From Anaerolineae bacterium (GTDB lineage: Bacteria > Chloroflexota > Anaerolineae > Promineifilales > Promineifilaceae), in assembly GCA_023382655.1 (NCBI GenBank), contig JAHDWK010000003.1, positions 466,769 to 530,768 of the forward strand: a stretch of 64,000 nt of DNA. The letters are read 5' to 3'. The position numbers and the translations under genes were made by a program. The notes beneath the pieces were generated by a model. It was not told the origin of the DNA, made no database searches, and saw nothing but the letters and a program-made list of their open reading frames with translations. Position 1 is the stretch's first letter; the number at the start of each line of letters is the position of its first letter. Positions 25,089 to 33,881 of this stretch are shown one piece after another.

Positions 25089-26138
25089 TCATCCGCCAGA
25101 GTAGTTCACTTCTTTACATGATCCTCTTTCAAGCAACGATGTGCTTAATAAATACGTTCGCGGTTTATACTCTTTTGACGGTGATGAAATGCGGCGCAGT
25201 AACAATTCAACCGATAAATTCACCATCTCCTCGGTGGCAATGTCTACCGTTGTAATGGGGGGGTTCCAAAAGCTCAACCACTCGGTATCGTTAAAAGCAG
25301 CCACCGATAGATCATCTGGTATGCGAATAGCTTGCTCACTGAGGACTTTCAAGCAACCCATGAGGATGCGATTACTACCGGCGAGAATGGCAGACGGCGG
25401 CCCCGAAGTGACTTCGGGCCGTTCCTCCAACTGCAATAATTCCCGTGTGCCCGTTTCCCCATGCTCTTGCGTAAACGACCCAATGCGAATCAGGGCGGGG
25501 TCTACGGGAATACCGGCGTCGTTCAGCGCATGGCGGTATCCAGATAGCCGATTTTGACCCGTCGTTAAATCGGTTTGGCCCATGATCAACCCGATGCGCC
25601 GATGACCCAGGCCAATCAAATAATTCGTAATCTGGAAAGCGCCCTGAACGTTATCCGCCAAAACGCCATCCAGCAGGTCTTCCTCACGGCGACGGTTGAG
25701 TTCGATGATGGGCATTCCCTCTTTGGCTAGAGTACGGACAAAAGACGAATTGTTGCCCTCCAAAGGATGAACATAGATGATGCCATCAACCCGTTTTTCT
25801 TTCAGGATTTTCAAATACCACAGATCTACCTCGGCATCTTCATTGCTGATGCACAACATCATGCCGTAATTGTTTTTATGGAGCATGGCGGAGACGGATT
25901 GGATGATCAGGTTATCATACAGGCTGGTGACTTCGGGCACAATTAGCCCGACCAGACGAGAAGGCTGACCTTTCAGTCCTCGCGCCAGATAGTTTGGTTG
26001 GTAGCCAAGTTCGGCAACGGCCGTATCAATGCGGCGTTGGGCGTCTTCGCTGACGTAACCGCTCTGGTTCAGGGCGCGCGAAACGGTTGATTGAGAAAGC
26101 CCGGCGTGTTTGGCAACGTCTTTAATGGTTGCAGCCAT
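25089..26138 (-). CDS. LacI-family transcriptional regulator
   Basis: A 349-residue repressor. The helix-turn-helix TIKDVAKHAGLSQSTVSRAL is at residues 4-23, with the hinge YLARGLKGQPSRLVGLIVPE. The effector domain is of the sugar-binding type, with DGIIYVHPLEG, NYLIGLGHRRIGLI and DLSVAAFNDTEW. It is coded just upstream of the importer genes and divergent from the kinase. Two LacI-type operators lie in the divergent gap, so it probably controls itself and the kinase. The effector is probably the imported sugar or its phosphate. Confidence 0.88.
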   Translation of the reverse strand: MAATIKDVAKHAGLSQSTVSRALNQSGYVSEDAQRRIDTAVAELGYQPNYLARGLKGQPSRLVGLIVPEVTSLYDNLIIQSVSAMLHKNNYGMMLCISNEDAEVDLWYLKILKEKRVDGIIYVHPLEGNNSSFVRTLAKEGMPIIELNRRREEDLLDGVLADNVQGAFQITNYLIGLGHRRIGLIMGQTDLTTGQNRLSGYRHALNDAGIPVDPALIRIGSFTQEHGETGTRELLQLEERPEVTSGPPSAILAGSNRILMGCLKVLSEQAIRIPDDLSVAAFNDTEWLSFWNPPITTVDIATEEMVNLSVELLLRRISSPSKEYKPRTYLLSTSLLERGSCKEVNYSGG

Positions 26139-26183
26139 ATTCTGTGGTGATACCTTTTTTATCTGTAAAAGCTATGGAATTGG

Positions 26184-26201
26184 TGTGGAAATGTTGCCAC
26201 A
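26184..26201. promoter_or_regulatory. LacI-type operator 1
   Basis: The 18-bp site TGTGGAAATGTTGCCACA has TGTGG/CCACA arms. It lies 46 bp upstream of the LacI gene start and exactly 100 bp from operator 2. Confidence 0.7.
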
Positions 26202-26283
26202 TCTATTTTCAGGTTTTACGTTTACTGAGGTTGTTTTGCGTAAAAATCTTCTTCAAATTCGTTGTGGAAAAAGATGGGAAATG

Positions 26284-26301
26284 TGTGGGAACGTTTCCAC
26301 A
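26284..26301. promoter_or_regulatory. LacI-type operator 2
   Basis: The site TGTGGGAACGTTTCCACA is a near-perfect palindrome around AACGTT, the core typical of LacI/GalR operators. ATTATAAG-like DNA just downstream (26311-26318) may be the -10 of the kinase promoter, so binding here should block it. Confidence 0.8.
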
Positions 26302-26359
26302 ACGACCAGCATTATAAGGCTGGTAATTTGTTTTGTCAAAAATTGTGATGGGCTAATAG

Positions 26360-27835
26360 ATGGGAAAAAGAACGGTATTGGCGATAGATTTGGGGGCTGA
26401 ATCGGGGCGGGTGATGGCGGTGCAGTTTGACGGCCGTATTCTCCACCTGACCCCCCTCCACCAATTCCCCAACCAGACCACCCCCATGAACGGCACGTTG
26501 TATTGGGATGTGCTGGCGTTGTGGCGTGAAATCCAATTGGGCATCGAAAAAGGCAAATCGCTCCAACCGGCCAGTCTGGGGGTGGATTGCTGGGGGGTGG
26601 ATTTTGGGCTGCTAGACCGGCAGGGCAATCTGATCGGCAACGTGGTGCAGTACCGCGACGGCCGTACTGAAGGCATGATGGAAAAAGCGTTTGCCAGGGT
26701 CAGCCAGGAAACGATCTATACCCAGACCGGCATCCAATTTGCCCGCCTCAATTCGTTGTATCAATTGGTGAGCCTGGTGGAGAGCCAATCACCCCAGCTA
26801 GAGATTGCTCACACCTTTTTGACGGTACCAGATTTGTTCCATTATTGGTTGTCGGGCACGGCCGTCTCCGAATTCACCATTGCCTCCACCACCCAAATGC
26901 TCAATCCGCGCACCCACGAATGGGCAACCGACATGCTGGCCGCGCTGGGCATTCCCACCCACATCTTGCCCGCCGTCGTGCCGCCCGGCACGCGGTTAGG
27001 CGACTATCAGGGTATCCCGGTCATCACCCCCGCCGCCCATGATACCGGCAGTGCGGTAACGGCCGTGCCCGCCACCACCCCCGATTACGCCTACATCAGC
27101 AGCGGCACATGGAGTCTGGTGGGCCTGGAGATCAACCAGCCCATCATCAATGAGGCCGCGCTTCGCGCCAACCTCACCAATGAAGGCGGCGTGTATGGCA
27201 CCATTCGTCTGTTGAAGAATGTGATGGGGTTATGGCTGGTGCAGCAGTGCCGCGCCAGTTGGGCCAAAGCGGGCCAGGTGTATAGCTACGACGACCTGGA
27301 AGCATTGGCGACGGCTGACGCGAAGCAGTGTCAAACCGCCGCCTCTCTGGCTACTTTTGTAAATCCCGATGATCCGGTTTTTTTACCGCCCGGTGACCAT
27401 CGGGAGTATATCCGCCAATTTTGCCTGGCAACGAACCAGACGCCGCCAGCAACAGTCGGGGCTACCGTGCGCTGCATTCTGGAAAGCCTGGCCCTGACCT
27501 ATCGTGATGCCCTGCAAAAATTACAGGCTGTTTCAGGGCGGCCGGTGCAAATGATTCACATTGTCGGTGGGGGCAGCCAAAACCGTTTGCTCAACCAGAT
27601 GACGGCCAATGCGGCCGGCATCCCGGTGATGGCTGGCCCGGTGGAAGCGAGTGTATTCGGTAACGCCATCGTGCAGTTGATTGCCCTGGGTGAGCTGCGC
27701 GACTTGCGGGAAGCGCGCCAAATGATGGCGGAAATGGTACAGTCGCAGGTGTATGAACCGGAAGAGACGGCCGTATGGACAGACGCCTACCATCAATATC
27801 AAAGCATCATCACCAGGAGTGCGCTTTCGTCATAG
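26360..27835 (+). CDS. rhaB: Rhamnulokinase-like sugar kinase
   Basis: A 491-residue FGGY-family kinase that matches RhaB in motif order: IDLGAESGRVM (phosphate 1), GVDCWGVDFGLLD, VQYRDGRT, HDTGSAVTA, SSGTWSLVG, NEGGVYGTIRLLKNVMGLWL and the adenosine site IVGGGSQNRLLNQM. RhaB phosphorylates L-rhamnulose; fuculose or another ketose is possible. No strong Shine-Dalgarno is seen. It is divergent from the LacI gene, under operator 2. Isomerase and aldolase genes are not in the window. Confidence 0.82.
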   Translation: MGKRTVLAIDLGAESGRVMAVQFDGRILHLTPLHQFPNQTTPMNGTLYWDVLALWREIQLGIEKGKSLQPASLGVDCWGVDFGLLDRQGNLIGNVVQYRDGRTEGMMEKAFARVSQETIYTQTGIQFARLNSLYQLVSLVESQSPQLEIAHTFLTVPDLFHYWLSGTAVSEFTIASTTQMLNPRTHEWATDMLAALGIPTHILPAVVPPGTRLGDYQGIPVITPAAHDTGSAVTAVPATTPDYAYISSGTWSLVGLEINQPIINEAALRANLTNEGGVYGTIRLLKNVMGLWLVQQCRASWAKAGQVYSYDDLEALATADAKQCQTAASLATFVNPDDPVFLPPGDHREYIRQFCLATNQTPPATVGATVRCILESLALTYRDALQKLQAVSGRPVQMIHIVGGGSQNRLLNQMTANAAGIPVMAGPVEASVFGNAIVQLIALGELRDLREARQMMAEMVQSQVYEPEETAVWTDAYHQYQSIITRSALSS

Positions 27836-27947
27836 ATTGGTATCTTGCATCATGCTGTAACCATTACATTTATCACTGTGGGACTCCACTCATTGTCCAC
27901 TACCATATATTCTGGTTCTATAGGGCCTTGTTCAGGTAGTGTACACG

Positions 27948-30659
27948 ATGATGGATATGACGATTCAGGAACGGCCGTCGCCGTTCCCGCTGACCACGCC
28001 GGAATCCCAAACCTTTACGGAAAGCCCACTGCTGCACACAAAACTACGGATCCCTGGCGCGACCGCCACCTTGCTTTCTCGTCCCCGGCTCACAGACAAA
28101 CTCAGTTTGCAGCCTAATGGTTATCTCACCTTGTTGTCTGCCCCTGCCGGTTTTGGCAAAACAACCCTGGTGGTAGACTGGATTCGGCAGCAGACATACC
28201 CGGCGGCCTGGCTGACGCTGGATGAACAAGATAACGACCCCATACTTTTCTGGCGTTATCTGGTGGCCGCCGTGCAGGTGGTGGATGCTCGCCTGGGGGC
28301 GCGGGCGCAGGCGGTGTTGGCGGCCCCTGCCAGAGTATCATTGGAAACGGCCGTCACCCTGCTCATCAATGACCTCATCACCCACCTGCCGCCAGATACC
28401 ATGCTCAACCTGGTTTTGGATGACTTTCATTGGATTCACCATGCGGCCATTCACCAAAGCTTTACCTACCTGTTACAGCACCAACCGCCGCAATTACACC
28501 TGCTGCTGCTCACCCGCGCTGATCCGCCGCTTTCGCTGGCGCGTATGCGCGTGGCAGGGCGGTTGGTGGAATTGCGCGCCGCCGACTTACGCCTGACCGC
28601 GCCGGAAATAGCGGCTTTTTTCGCCGAAAAGATGGCTCTGGATATTTCCGAAGAGGCTGTTACCGTGTTGGCGCAACAAACGGAGGGCTGGGCGGCCGGG
28701 TTACGACTGGCGGCCCTTTCCTTGCGCCAACAGGGTGTGGCCGATGCGTCGCAGTTGGTACAGACGTTTGCCGGCGCCCGGCAGCATGTATTTGCTTATT
28801 TAATGGAGGAAGTATTGCAGCACCAGCCGGAAGAGGTGCGCCGCTTTTTGCAGCAAACGGCCGTACTCCCCCAATTTTGTGCGTCGTTGTGTACGGCCGT
28901 GACCCGCCAGGCAGACGCCGCCCACATCCTCGCTCAACTGTCCGCCGATAACCTCTTCATCACCCCCCTGGATGAGCAAGGCGAATGGTACCGATACCAC
29001 CCCCTCTTTGCCGAAATGTTATGCGCCCGTCTGGACGAAGCATCCCAACAAGAATGCCATCGCCGAGCGGCCGGCTGGTTTGCCGGGCATCAATACGCCC
29101 AGGATGCCATTCGTCATGCCCTGGCCGCCCACGATTACCGCCTGATGGCCGACCTGCTTAGCCAGACCTATAAAACATTTCTGGCAAAAGGTTTGCTCGT
29201 TTCCGTACACAAGTGGTTTTCGGCTTTGCCCCTTGCCTACCAGACGCCCCGTATCCGTCTGATTGCTGCCTGGGCCAGAGTGTATGAAAGCAGTGAAACC
29301 GAACTCAATCAAATCATCGCCGACATAACCACCCAGTTAGCCGCAGACGATCCCGATCCGGCGTTACAAGGTGAAATGTTAGCGGTACAGGCCATTTACG
29401 CTTCCCTCTACGGCCAGCCTGACCAGGCCATCCAACAGGCCAACCAGGCGCTGCCACTCATTGACCCCGCCGATTTTCTGAGCAAGGCCGCCGCCTACCA
29501 CGCTTTGGGTAATGCCCATCGGTACAAGGGCGAGTTGGCTGCGGCGCTGGCTGCTTATGCCCAGGCTAAACAACAGTTTGACATGATGGGCAATGCCTAT
29601 ATGGGGCAACTACCTCTTTATCGCATGGCGCACATTCAGATTTTGCAGGGGCGGCTGCATCAGGCCTGGCAAACCTATGAAACGATCCGCCAGCGTGCCC
29701 TGGCTGCCGGGTATGAACCGCTGATTGCCATCGGCGAAATTTTTGGCTACCTCAGCGATCTGTGCTGGGAATGGAATGACCTGGAGCAGGCAGTGGCTTA
29801 TGCCGAACAGGAGATCGAACTGGCGCAGTTGGGGCATTTTTTGTTGGCACAGGTGGATGGTTACTTGAAGCTGGCCGCCGCCAAAGCCGCCCAGGGGGAG
29901 GAACCGGCGGCCCGACAAGCGTTACACCAGGCGATGGAAACGGCCGTATCACTGCAAGCCCCCTCTCTTGCGGCCCGTGTAGCCCTGGCCCAGGCGCAGT
30001 ATGATCTGGCAAGGGGCAATCTGGCCGCGGCCGCCGCCTGGGCTGCCGGTTATGCCCGGCAGCAGCAAAACGGTAATTGTTCCTTGCCACCGCTGGATGC
30101 CCAAACAGCCGCCGTTTTGCAGGCGCGCATCTGGCTGGCGCAAGGCCACCACACGGCGGCGCTGGATTTGCTGCAAGAACTAATACCCCAATTTGAAGCG
30201 GCTGGACGCCTGCGGCTGGTCGTGGAAGCAAACGTCTTGCAGGCGCTGGCCTGGGCGGCGCGGGGGCAGGTGTTGGCAGCCCGCCAGGCCATCATCCAGG
30301 CCCTGACATTAGCTCAGGGGGAGGGGTACATCCGGGTGTTTGTGGAAAATGGGGCCGCCATTGCCCCCTTGTTGGCCCAGGTCACTGATTTATTCCCCGA
30401 TTACGTTCCCCAACTATTAAGCCTCTTACCGGCCGGCGGTGGACCGGCCGGATTGCTGCTTGATCCTTTGACCGAACGGGAACTGGAGATTTTGTCTCTC
30501 ATCGCCCGGGGCTGTTCCAATTATCAGATCGCCGACCGGCTGGTGATCAGCGTGGGCACGGTGAAAGGGCACGTGAACCACATCTTGAGCAAACTGGATG
30601 CTCAAAATCGCACCCAGGCTGTGGCCCGTGCCCGTGAACTGGAACTACTGAACGGTTAA
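27948..30659 (+). CDS. MalT-like LuxR-family ATP-dependent regulator (1)
   Basis: A protein of about 903 residues. An N-terminal STAND ATPase has P-loop APAGFGKTTLVVDW near residue 65 and a Walker B-like LNLVLDDFHWIH. A long helical TPR-like region follows (many AxxxYAQAKxxF type helices). The LuxR HTH sits at the end: LTERELEILSLIARGCSNYQIADRL and VKGHVNHILSKL. MalT-type proteins oligomerise on binding inducer and ATP and activate transcription. The signal here is unknown. The longer GTG start at 27939 is possible. The octamer ACGGCCGT occurs six times in it. Confidence 0.85.
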   Translation: MMDMTIQERPSPFPLTTPESQTFTESPLLHTKLRIPGATATLLSRPRLTDKLSLQPNGYLTLLSAPAGFGKTTLVVDWIRQQTYPAAWLTLDEQDNDPILFWRYLVAAVQVVDARLGARAQAVLAAPARVSLETAVTLLINDLITHLPPDTMLNLVLDDFHWIHHAAIHQSFTYLLQHQPPQLHLLLLTRADPPLSLARMRVAGRLVELRAADLRLTAPEIAAFFAEKMALDISEEAVTVLAQQTEGWAAGLRLAALSLRQQGVADASQLVQTFAGARQHVFAYLMEEVLQHQPEEVRRFLQQTAVLPQFCASLCTAVTRQADAAHILAQLSADNLFITPLDEQGEWYRYHPLFAEMLCARLDEASQQECHRRAAGWFAGHQYAQDAIRHALAAHDYRLMADLLSQTYKTFLAKGLLVSVHKWFSALPLAYQTPRIRLIAAWARVYESSETELNQIIADITTQLAADDPDPALQGEMLAVQAIYASLYGQPDQAIQQANQALPLIDPADFLSKAAAYHALGNAHRYKGELAAALAAYAQAKQQFDMMGNAYMGQLPLYRMAHIQILQGRLHQAWQTYETIRQRALAAGYEPLIAIGEIFGYLSDLCWEWNDLEQAVAYAEQEIELAQLGHFLLAQVDGYLKLAAAKAAQGEEPAARQALHQAMETAVSLQAPSLAARVALAQAQYDLARGNLAAAAAWAAGYARQQQNGNCSLPPLDAQTAAVLQARIWLAQGHHTAALDLLQELIPQFEAAGRLRLVVEANVLQALAWAARGQVLAARQAIIQALTLAQGEGYIRVFVENGAAIAPLLAQVTDLFPDYVPQLLSLLPAGGGPAGLLLDPLTERELEILSLIARGCSNYQIADRLVISVGTVKGHVNHILSKLDAQNRTQAVARARELELLNG

Positions 30660-30924
30660 AAGGCGCGGCTGTGCCGGGTAGCGTCTGACGTGGTGTGACG
30701 GCCGTTGCTCTCCCCCTTCTTCTTCATTTCGTACCAGTCTTTAGTTTTGCGCCATCTTCACCTCCATTGTAGACGGCCATACAGGTTGTTCTCTGCCCAG
30801 TGCTACCTTGTCAACTATACTCTCACCCTGGCGGCGCGGAATTTGGGGCAAGTTGAAACCTTTTGCCCAGAGCCAGATTATATACCTGGTAGATGTCTCT
30901 TTTCGGGACGGATGAGGACTTAAC

Positions 30925-31470
30925 ATGCAGGAACTAGATGATATGGAACTCGTAAAACACGCACAGGCAGGCAATATGACGGCCGTTGCCGAACTCTATG
31001 ATCGGCACCGGCTGCGCATCTTCCGTTATATCCGCTTCAAGGTAGCCAATACCCATGTAGCCCAAGACCTGACGGGCGAAGTGTTCTTGCGCATGGTGGA
31101 CAATCTGCCAGGCTTCCGGCCGATGGAGGTCCCCTTTTCTGCCTGGTTGTACCGCATCGCCCACAATCTGGTGATTAAACAAGGTCAGAAAGAAGCGCAA
31201 CAACCCATTGTCCCGCTGGTGAACGCCCATAATATGAGCCGGCCGCATGATAACCCGGCCCAGGTGGTGGAACGGCAATTGGAGATGGAATGGGTGCTGG
31301 ATGGCCTGGACAAAATTGATGACAACCAGCGGGAGGTCATTATCTTACGTTTTGTGGCCGGTTTTTCGTTGAAAGAAGTGGCGGAAATGTTAGACAAGTC
31401 GGTGGCGGCGGTGAAGACATTGCAGCACCGGGGTATTTTGGCCTTACAGGTGGCGTTGGCTTATGAGTAG
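30925..31470 (+). CDS. ECF-type RNA polymerase sigma factor
   Basis: A 181-residue sigma factor. Region 2 spans about residues 10-80 (AVAELYDRHRLRIFRYIRFKV, AQDLTGEVFLRMVDNLPGF, FSAWLYRIAHNLV). Region 4 spans about 120-178 (LDKIDDNQREVIILRFVAGFSLKEVAEML, VKTLQHRGILAL). It has the typical two-domain ECF length. The FecR/DUF5666 protein starts 18 bp later and is the likely anti-sigma partner. The upstream sequence TGAAACC (near 30855) resembles an ECF -35, so self-activation is possible. The gap 30660-30924 holds no gene. Confidence 0.88.
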   Translation: MQELDDMELVKHAQAGNMTAVAELYDRHRLRIFRYIRFKVANTHVAQDLTGEVFLRMVDNLPGFRPMEVPFSAWLYRIAHNLVIKQGQKEAQQPIVPLVNAHNMSRPHDNPAQVVERQLEMEWVLDGLDKIDDNQREVIILRFVAGFSLKEVAEMLDKSVAAVKTLQHRGILALQVALAYE

Positions 31471-31488
31471 CCAGAGGTATTGATAACG

Positions 31489-33879
31489 ATGAATGACATA
31501 GAAGAAATCTTACAGGAACGAATTGAACGATTGGAACGCGGCGAAGCGGTGGAAGTGTGCCTGGCCGGATTGCCGGAGGCGGAAGCGCGGGCGCTGCGGC
31601 TGATTGCCGACATCCGGGCACTCGCTTTGGTGGATGCGGAAGTGGCAAGCATTGCCGATCAGCGAGCGTTGGTGTTGGGCACGGCCGTTACCCGCCTCAA
31701 ACCCACGGCCATCCCCCCCACCACGGCGCCACCGTTGCTGGGCCAATTGCAAGGCTGGTTAGACCGACTGCTCAGCCGCCGTGAACTGGCCGCCGGGTTA
31801 GCCATTGTCCTCATCGTGGCGCTGCTGAGTGTGGTCTGGCTGGGGCTGTCTCGCGGGCAAACGGGCAACGACGCGGAAGCGGTCATCACCGCCCCCGGTG
31901 AACAGCCGGGGGAAACTATTGCCGCAGAAATACCACCCACAGCACCGGTGGAAACCGGTGCTGCGGAAGAACTGCCTCTGGGGGAAGGTGTGGCGGACAC
32001 GGCCGTGTCTGCCACGGCCGTTACCGATGTTACTGCCACCAATGCCGTTACTGCGTACCTGCCCATACTGTCTACGTCATTAAACTTGAATGCCCAGACG
32101 GCGGCGGTCGAGGTCGTCGCCGGTCTGGTGGAAATTCAAGGAGCGGATGGGGCGTGGACGGCCGTGAACAAACTCAGCACTGTCACCGCCGGGCAGCGGC
32201 TGCGCACCGGCAGCCTCTCCCAGGCCACTCTCACCTTTTATGATGGCAGTCAGGCGCATTTGCACGCCCACACCGAACTTTCCATTAACGAACTCAACGC
32301 CCAACGCCCGGCCGACGGCTTCCGCACCGTCATCCTCACCCAACACGTCGGCGAGAGCGACCACGACGTGGAGTTCCGTAATGATGGCGGCTCACGCTAC
32401 GAAGTGAATACCCCGGCCGGTTCCGGCATTGCCCGCGGCACCAAATTTCAAGTGCTGGTGACGCCCGGTTTGCTCGCCCAATTTGCCGTCACTGAAGGCA
32501 AAGTAGATGTGACGGGATTGAGCCAGACGGTGTCGGTGATTGCCGGGCAGACGACGGCCGTGCTCGCCGGCAGCCCGCCACAAACACCCAACTTCCGCAT
32601 CACCGGCGAAGGTGAAGTCAGCCAGATTGGCGCCGTCTGGATCATCGCCGGGCAAACCTTTCAGACGCACAACCAGACCATCATCATCGGCAATCCGCAG
32701 GTGGGCGACCTGGTGTATGTGGCCGGCCGCCTGCTGGCCGATGGCAGCCGCATGGCCGACCGCATCATCTTGCTGCGCCCCACGCTCAACAACCGTTTCA
32801 CCCTCACCGGCCCGGTGGAAGGCATCAGCGCCGCTACCTGGACAGTAGCCGGGCAGACTATTCTGGTAAACGAAGCCACCCAAATTGACGATGACATTGA
32901 AGTGGGCAACCGTGTCCGCGTCAGCGGCATTATTCTGTTGGGTGGTGGTTTACAGGCCAGGGAAATTGAAAAACTGGATGATCAGCCTGGCTTTCCTTTC
33001 CGCTTCACCGGGGTAGTGGAAGCCATTGGCGCGGAGAGTTGGACGATTTCCGGCGTGACTATTGCCATCACTGCAACGACTACGATAGATGACGATATTG
33101 TCGTCGGCGATGTGGTGGAGGCCAGGGGATGGATTCAGGAAGATGGGGCCTGGCTGGCGCGCCGCATCAGGCGGGTGGAGGATGACGTGCCCACGTTTAC
33201 CGTTGCCGGGCGGGTGCAGAGCATAGATCCCTGGCAGGTAGCCGGGATCAGTTTTGAGACGCGCGAGTGGACGGCCGTTGAACCGGGCATTGACATAGGC
33301 GACCGGGTGCGAGTGCGCGGCGTCATTCTGGCCGATGGCACATGGGTGGCTTCCACCATTGACCGGCTCGGCGACGATGATGATGATGACACAATCGTCC
33401 TGATCGGCATCGTGAATAACATTAATCCCTGGGTGGTGAATGGCTTGCCTCTGTTGGTGACGGGTGATACCGTTATCATCGGCAATATCACAGTGGGTGA
33501 TCCGGTGGTGGTACGGATTCGATTGGCGGCTGATGGCACGTGGCAGGTGTTGAGTATACGGCCGTTACATCCCCACTTCGGCCTCGGCTGTTTTGTCATC
33601 AGCACCCTGGTCGTCGGCGTCCAGCCCAACCAACTGCTGCTGCAAGGCTGGCCCGCCATCCAGTGGGGCGATGACGATGATGACGATATGCAAATTGTGG
33701 GTAATATTGAAAACAACGGCGTCATCAGTTTCCCCATCTGCATCCGCATAGATGGCACCATTATCATCATCGGCCCCATCATCGTCATTTACCAGCCGAT
33801 TATCATTATTGTTCCGCCCCCGCAGCCGCCACCGGGTGGTGGCGGTGGTGACAACCGCAACGGTAACGACAACGATTAA
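31489..33879 (+). CDS. FecR-domain membrane protein with DUF5666-like repeats (putative anti-sigma partner)
   Basis: A 796-residue protein. A cytoplasmic part of about 95 residues is followed by one membrane helix (LAAGLAIVLIVALLSVVWL, about 98-118), a linker, and a FecR domain (about 190-345: AGQRLRTGSLSQATLTFYDGS, GTKFQVLVTPG, VTGLSQTVSVIAGQ). Four to five repeats follow with the pattern ...GxVexIxxxxWxVaGxTIxIxxxTxIdddIxVGDxVxVrG, as in DUF5666. Two runs of Asp (GDDDDDDT and GDDDDDDM) and a Pro/Gly-rich tail end it. Likely a surface sensor that holds the sigma factor encoded 18 bp upstream. ATG 31489 is chosen over TTG 31480. Confidence 0.75.
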   Translation: MNDIEEILQERIERLERGEAVEVCLAGLPEAEARALRLIADIRALALVDAEVASIADQRALVLGTAVTRLKPTAIPPTTAPPLLGQLQGWLDRLLSRRELAAGLAIVLIVALLSVVWLGLSRGQTGNDAEAVITAPGEQPGETIAAEIPPTAPVETGAAEELPLGEGVADTAVSATAVTDVTATNAVTAYLPILSTSLNLNAQTAAVEVVAGLVEIQGADGAWTAVNKLSTVTAGQRLRTGSLSQATLTFYDGSQAHLHAHTELSINELNAQRPADGFRTVILTQHVGESDHDVEFRNDGGSRYEVNTPAGSGIARGTKFQVLVTPGLLAQFAVTEGKVDVTGLSQTVSVIAGQTTAVLAGSPPQTPNFRITGEGEVSQIGAVWIIAGQTFQTHNQTIIIGNPQVGDLVYVAGRLLADGSRMADRIILLRPTLNNRFTLTGPVEGISAATWTVAGQTILVNEATQIDDDIEVGNRVRVSGIILLGGGLQAREIEKLDDQPGFPFRFTGVVEAIGAESWTISGVTIAITATTTIDDDIVVGDVVEARGWIQEDGAWLARRIRRVEDDVPTFTVAGRVQSIDPWQVAGISFETREWTAVEPGIDIGDRVRVRGVILADGTWVASTIDRLGDDDDDDTIVLIGIVNNINPWVVNGLPLLVTGDTVIIGNITVGDPVVVRIRLAADGTWQVLSIRPLHPHFGLGCFVISTLVVGVQPNQLLLQGWPAIQWGDDDDDDMQIVGNIENNGVISFPICIRIDGTIIIIGPIIVIYQPIIIIVPPPQPPPGGGGGDNRNGNDND

Positions 33880-33881
33880 GG

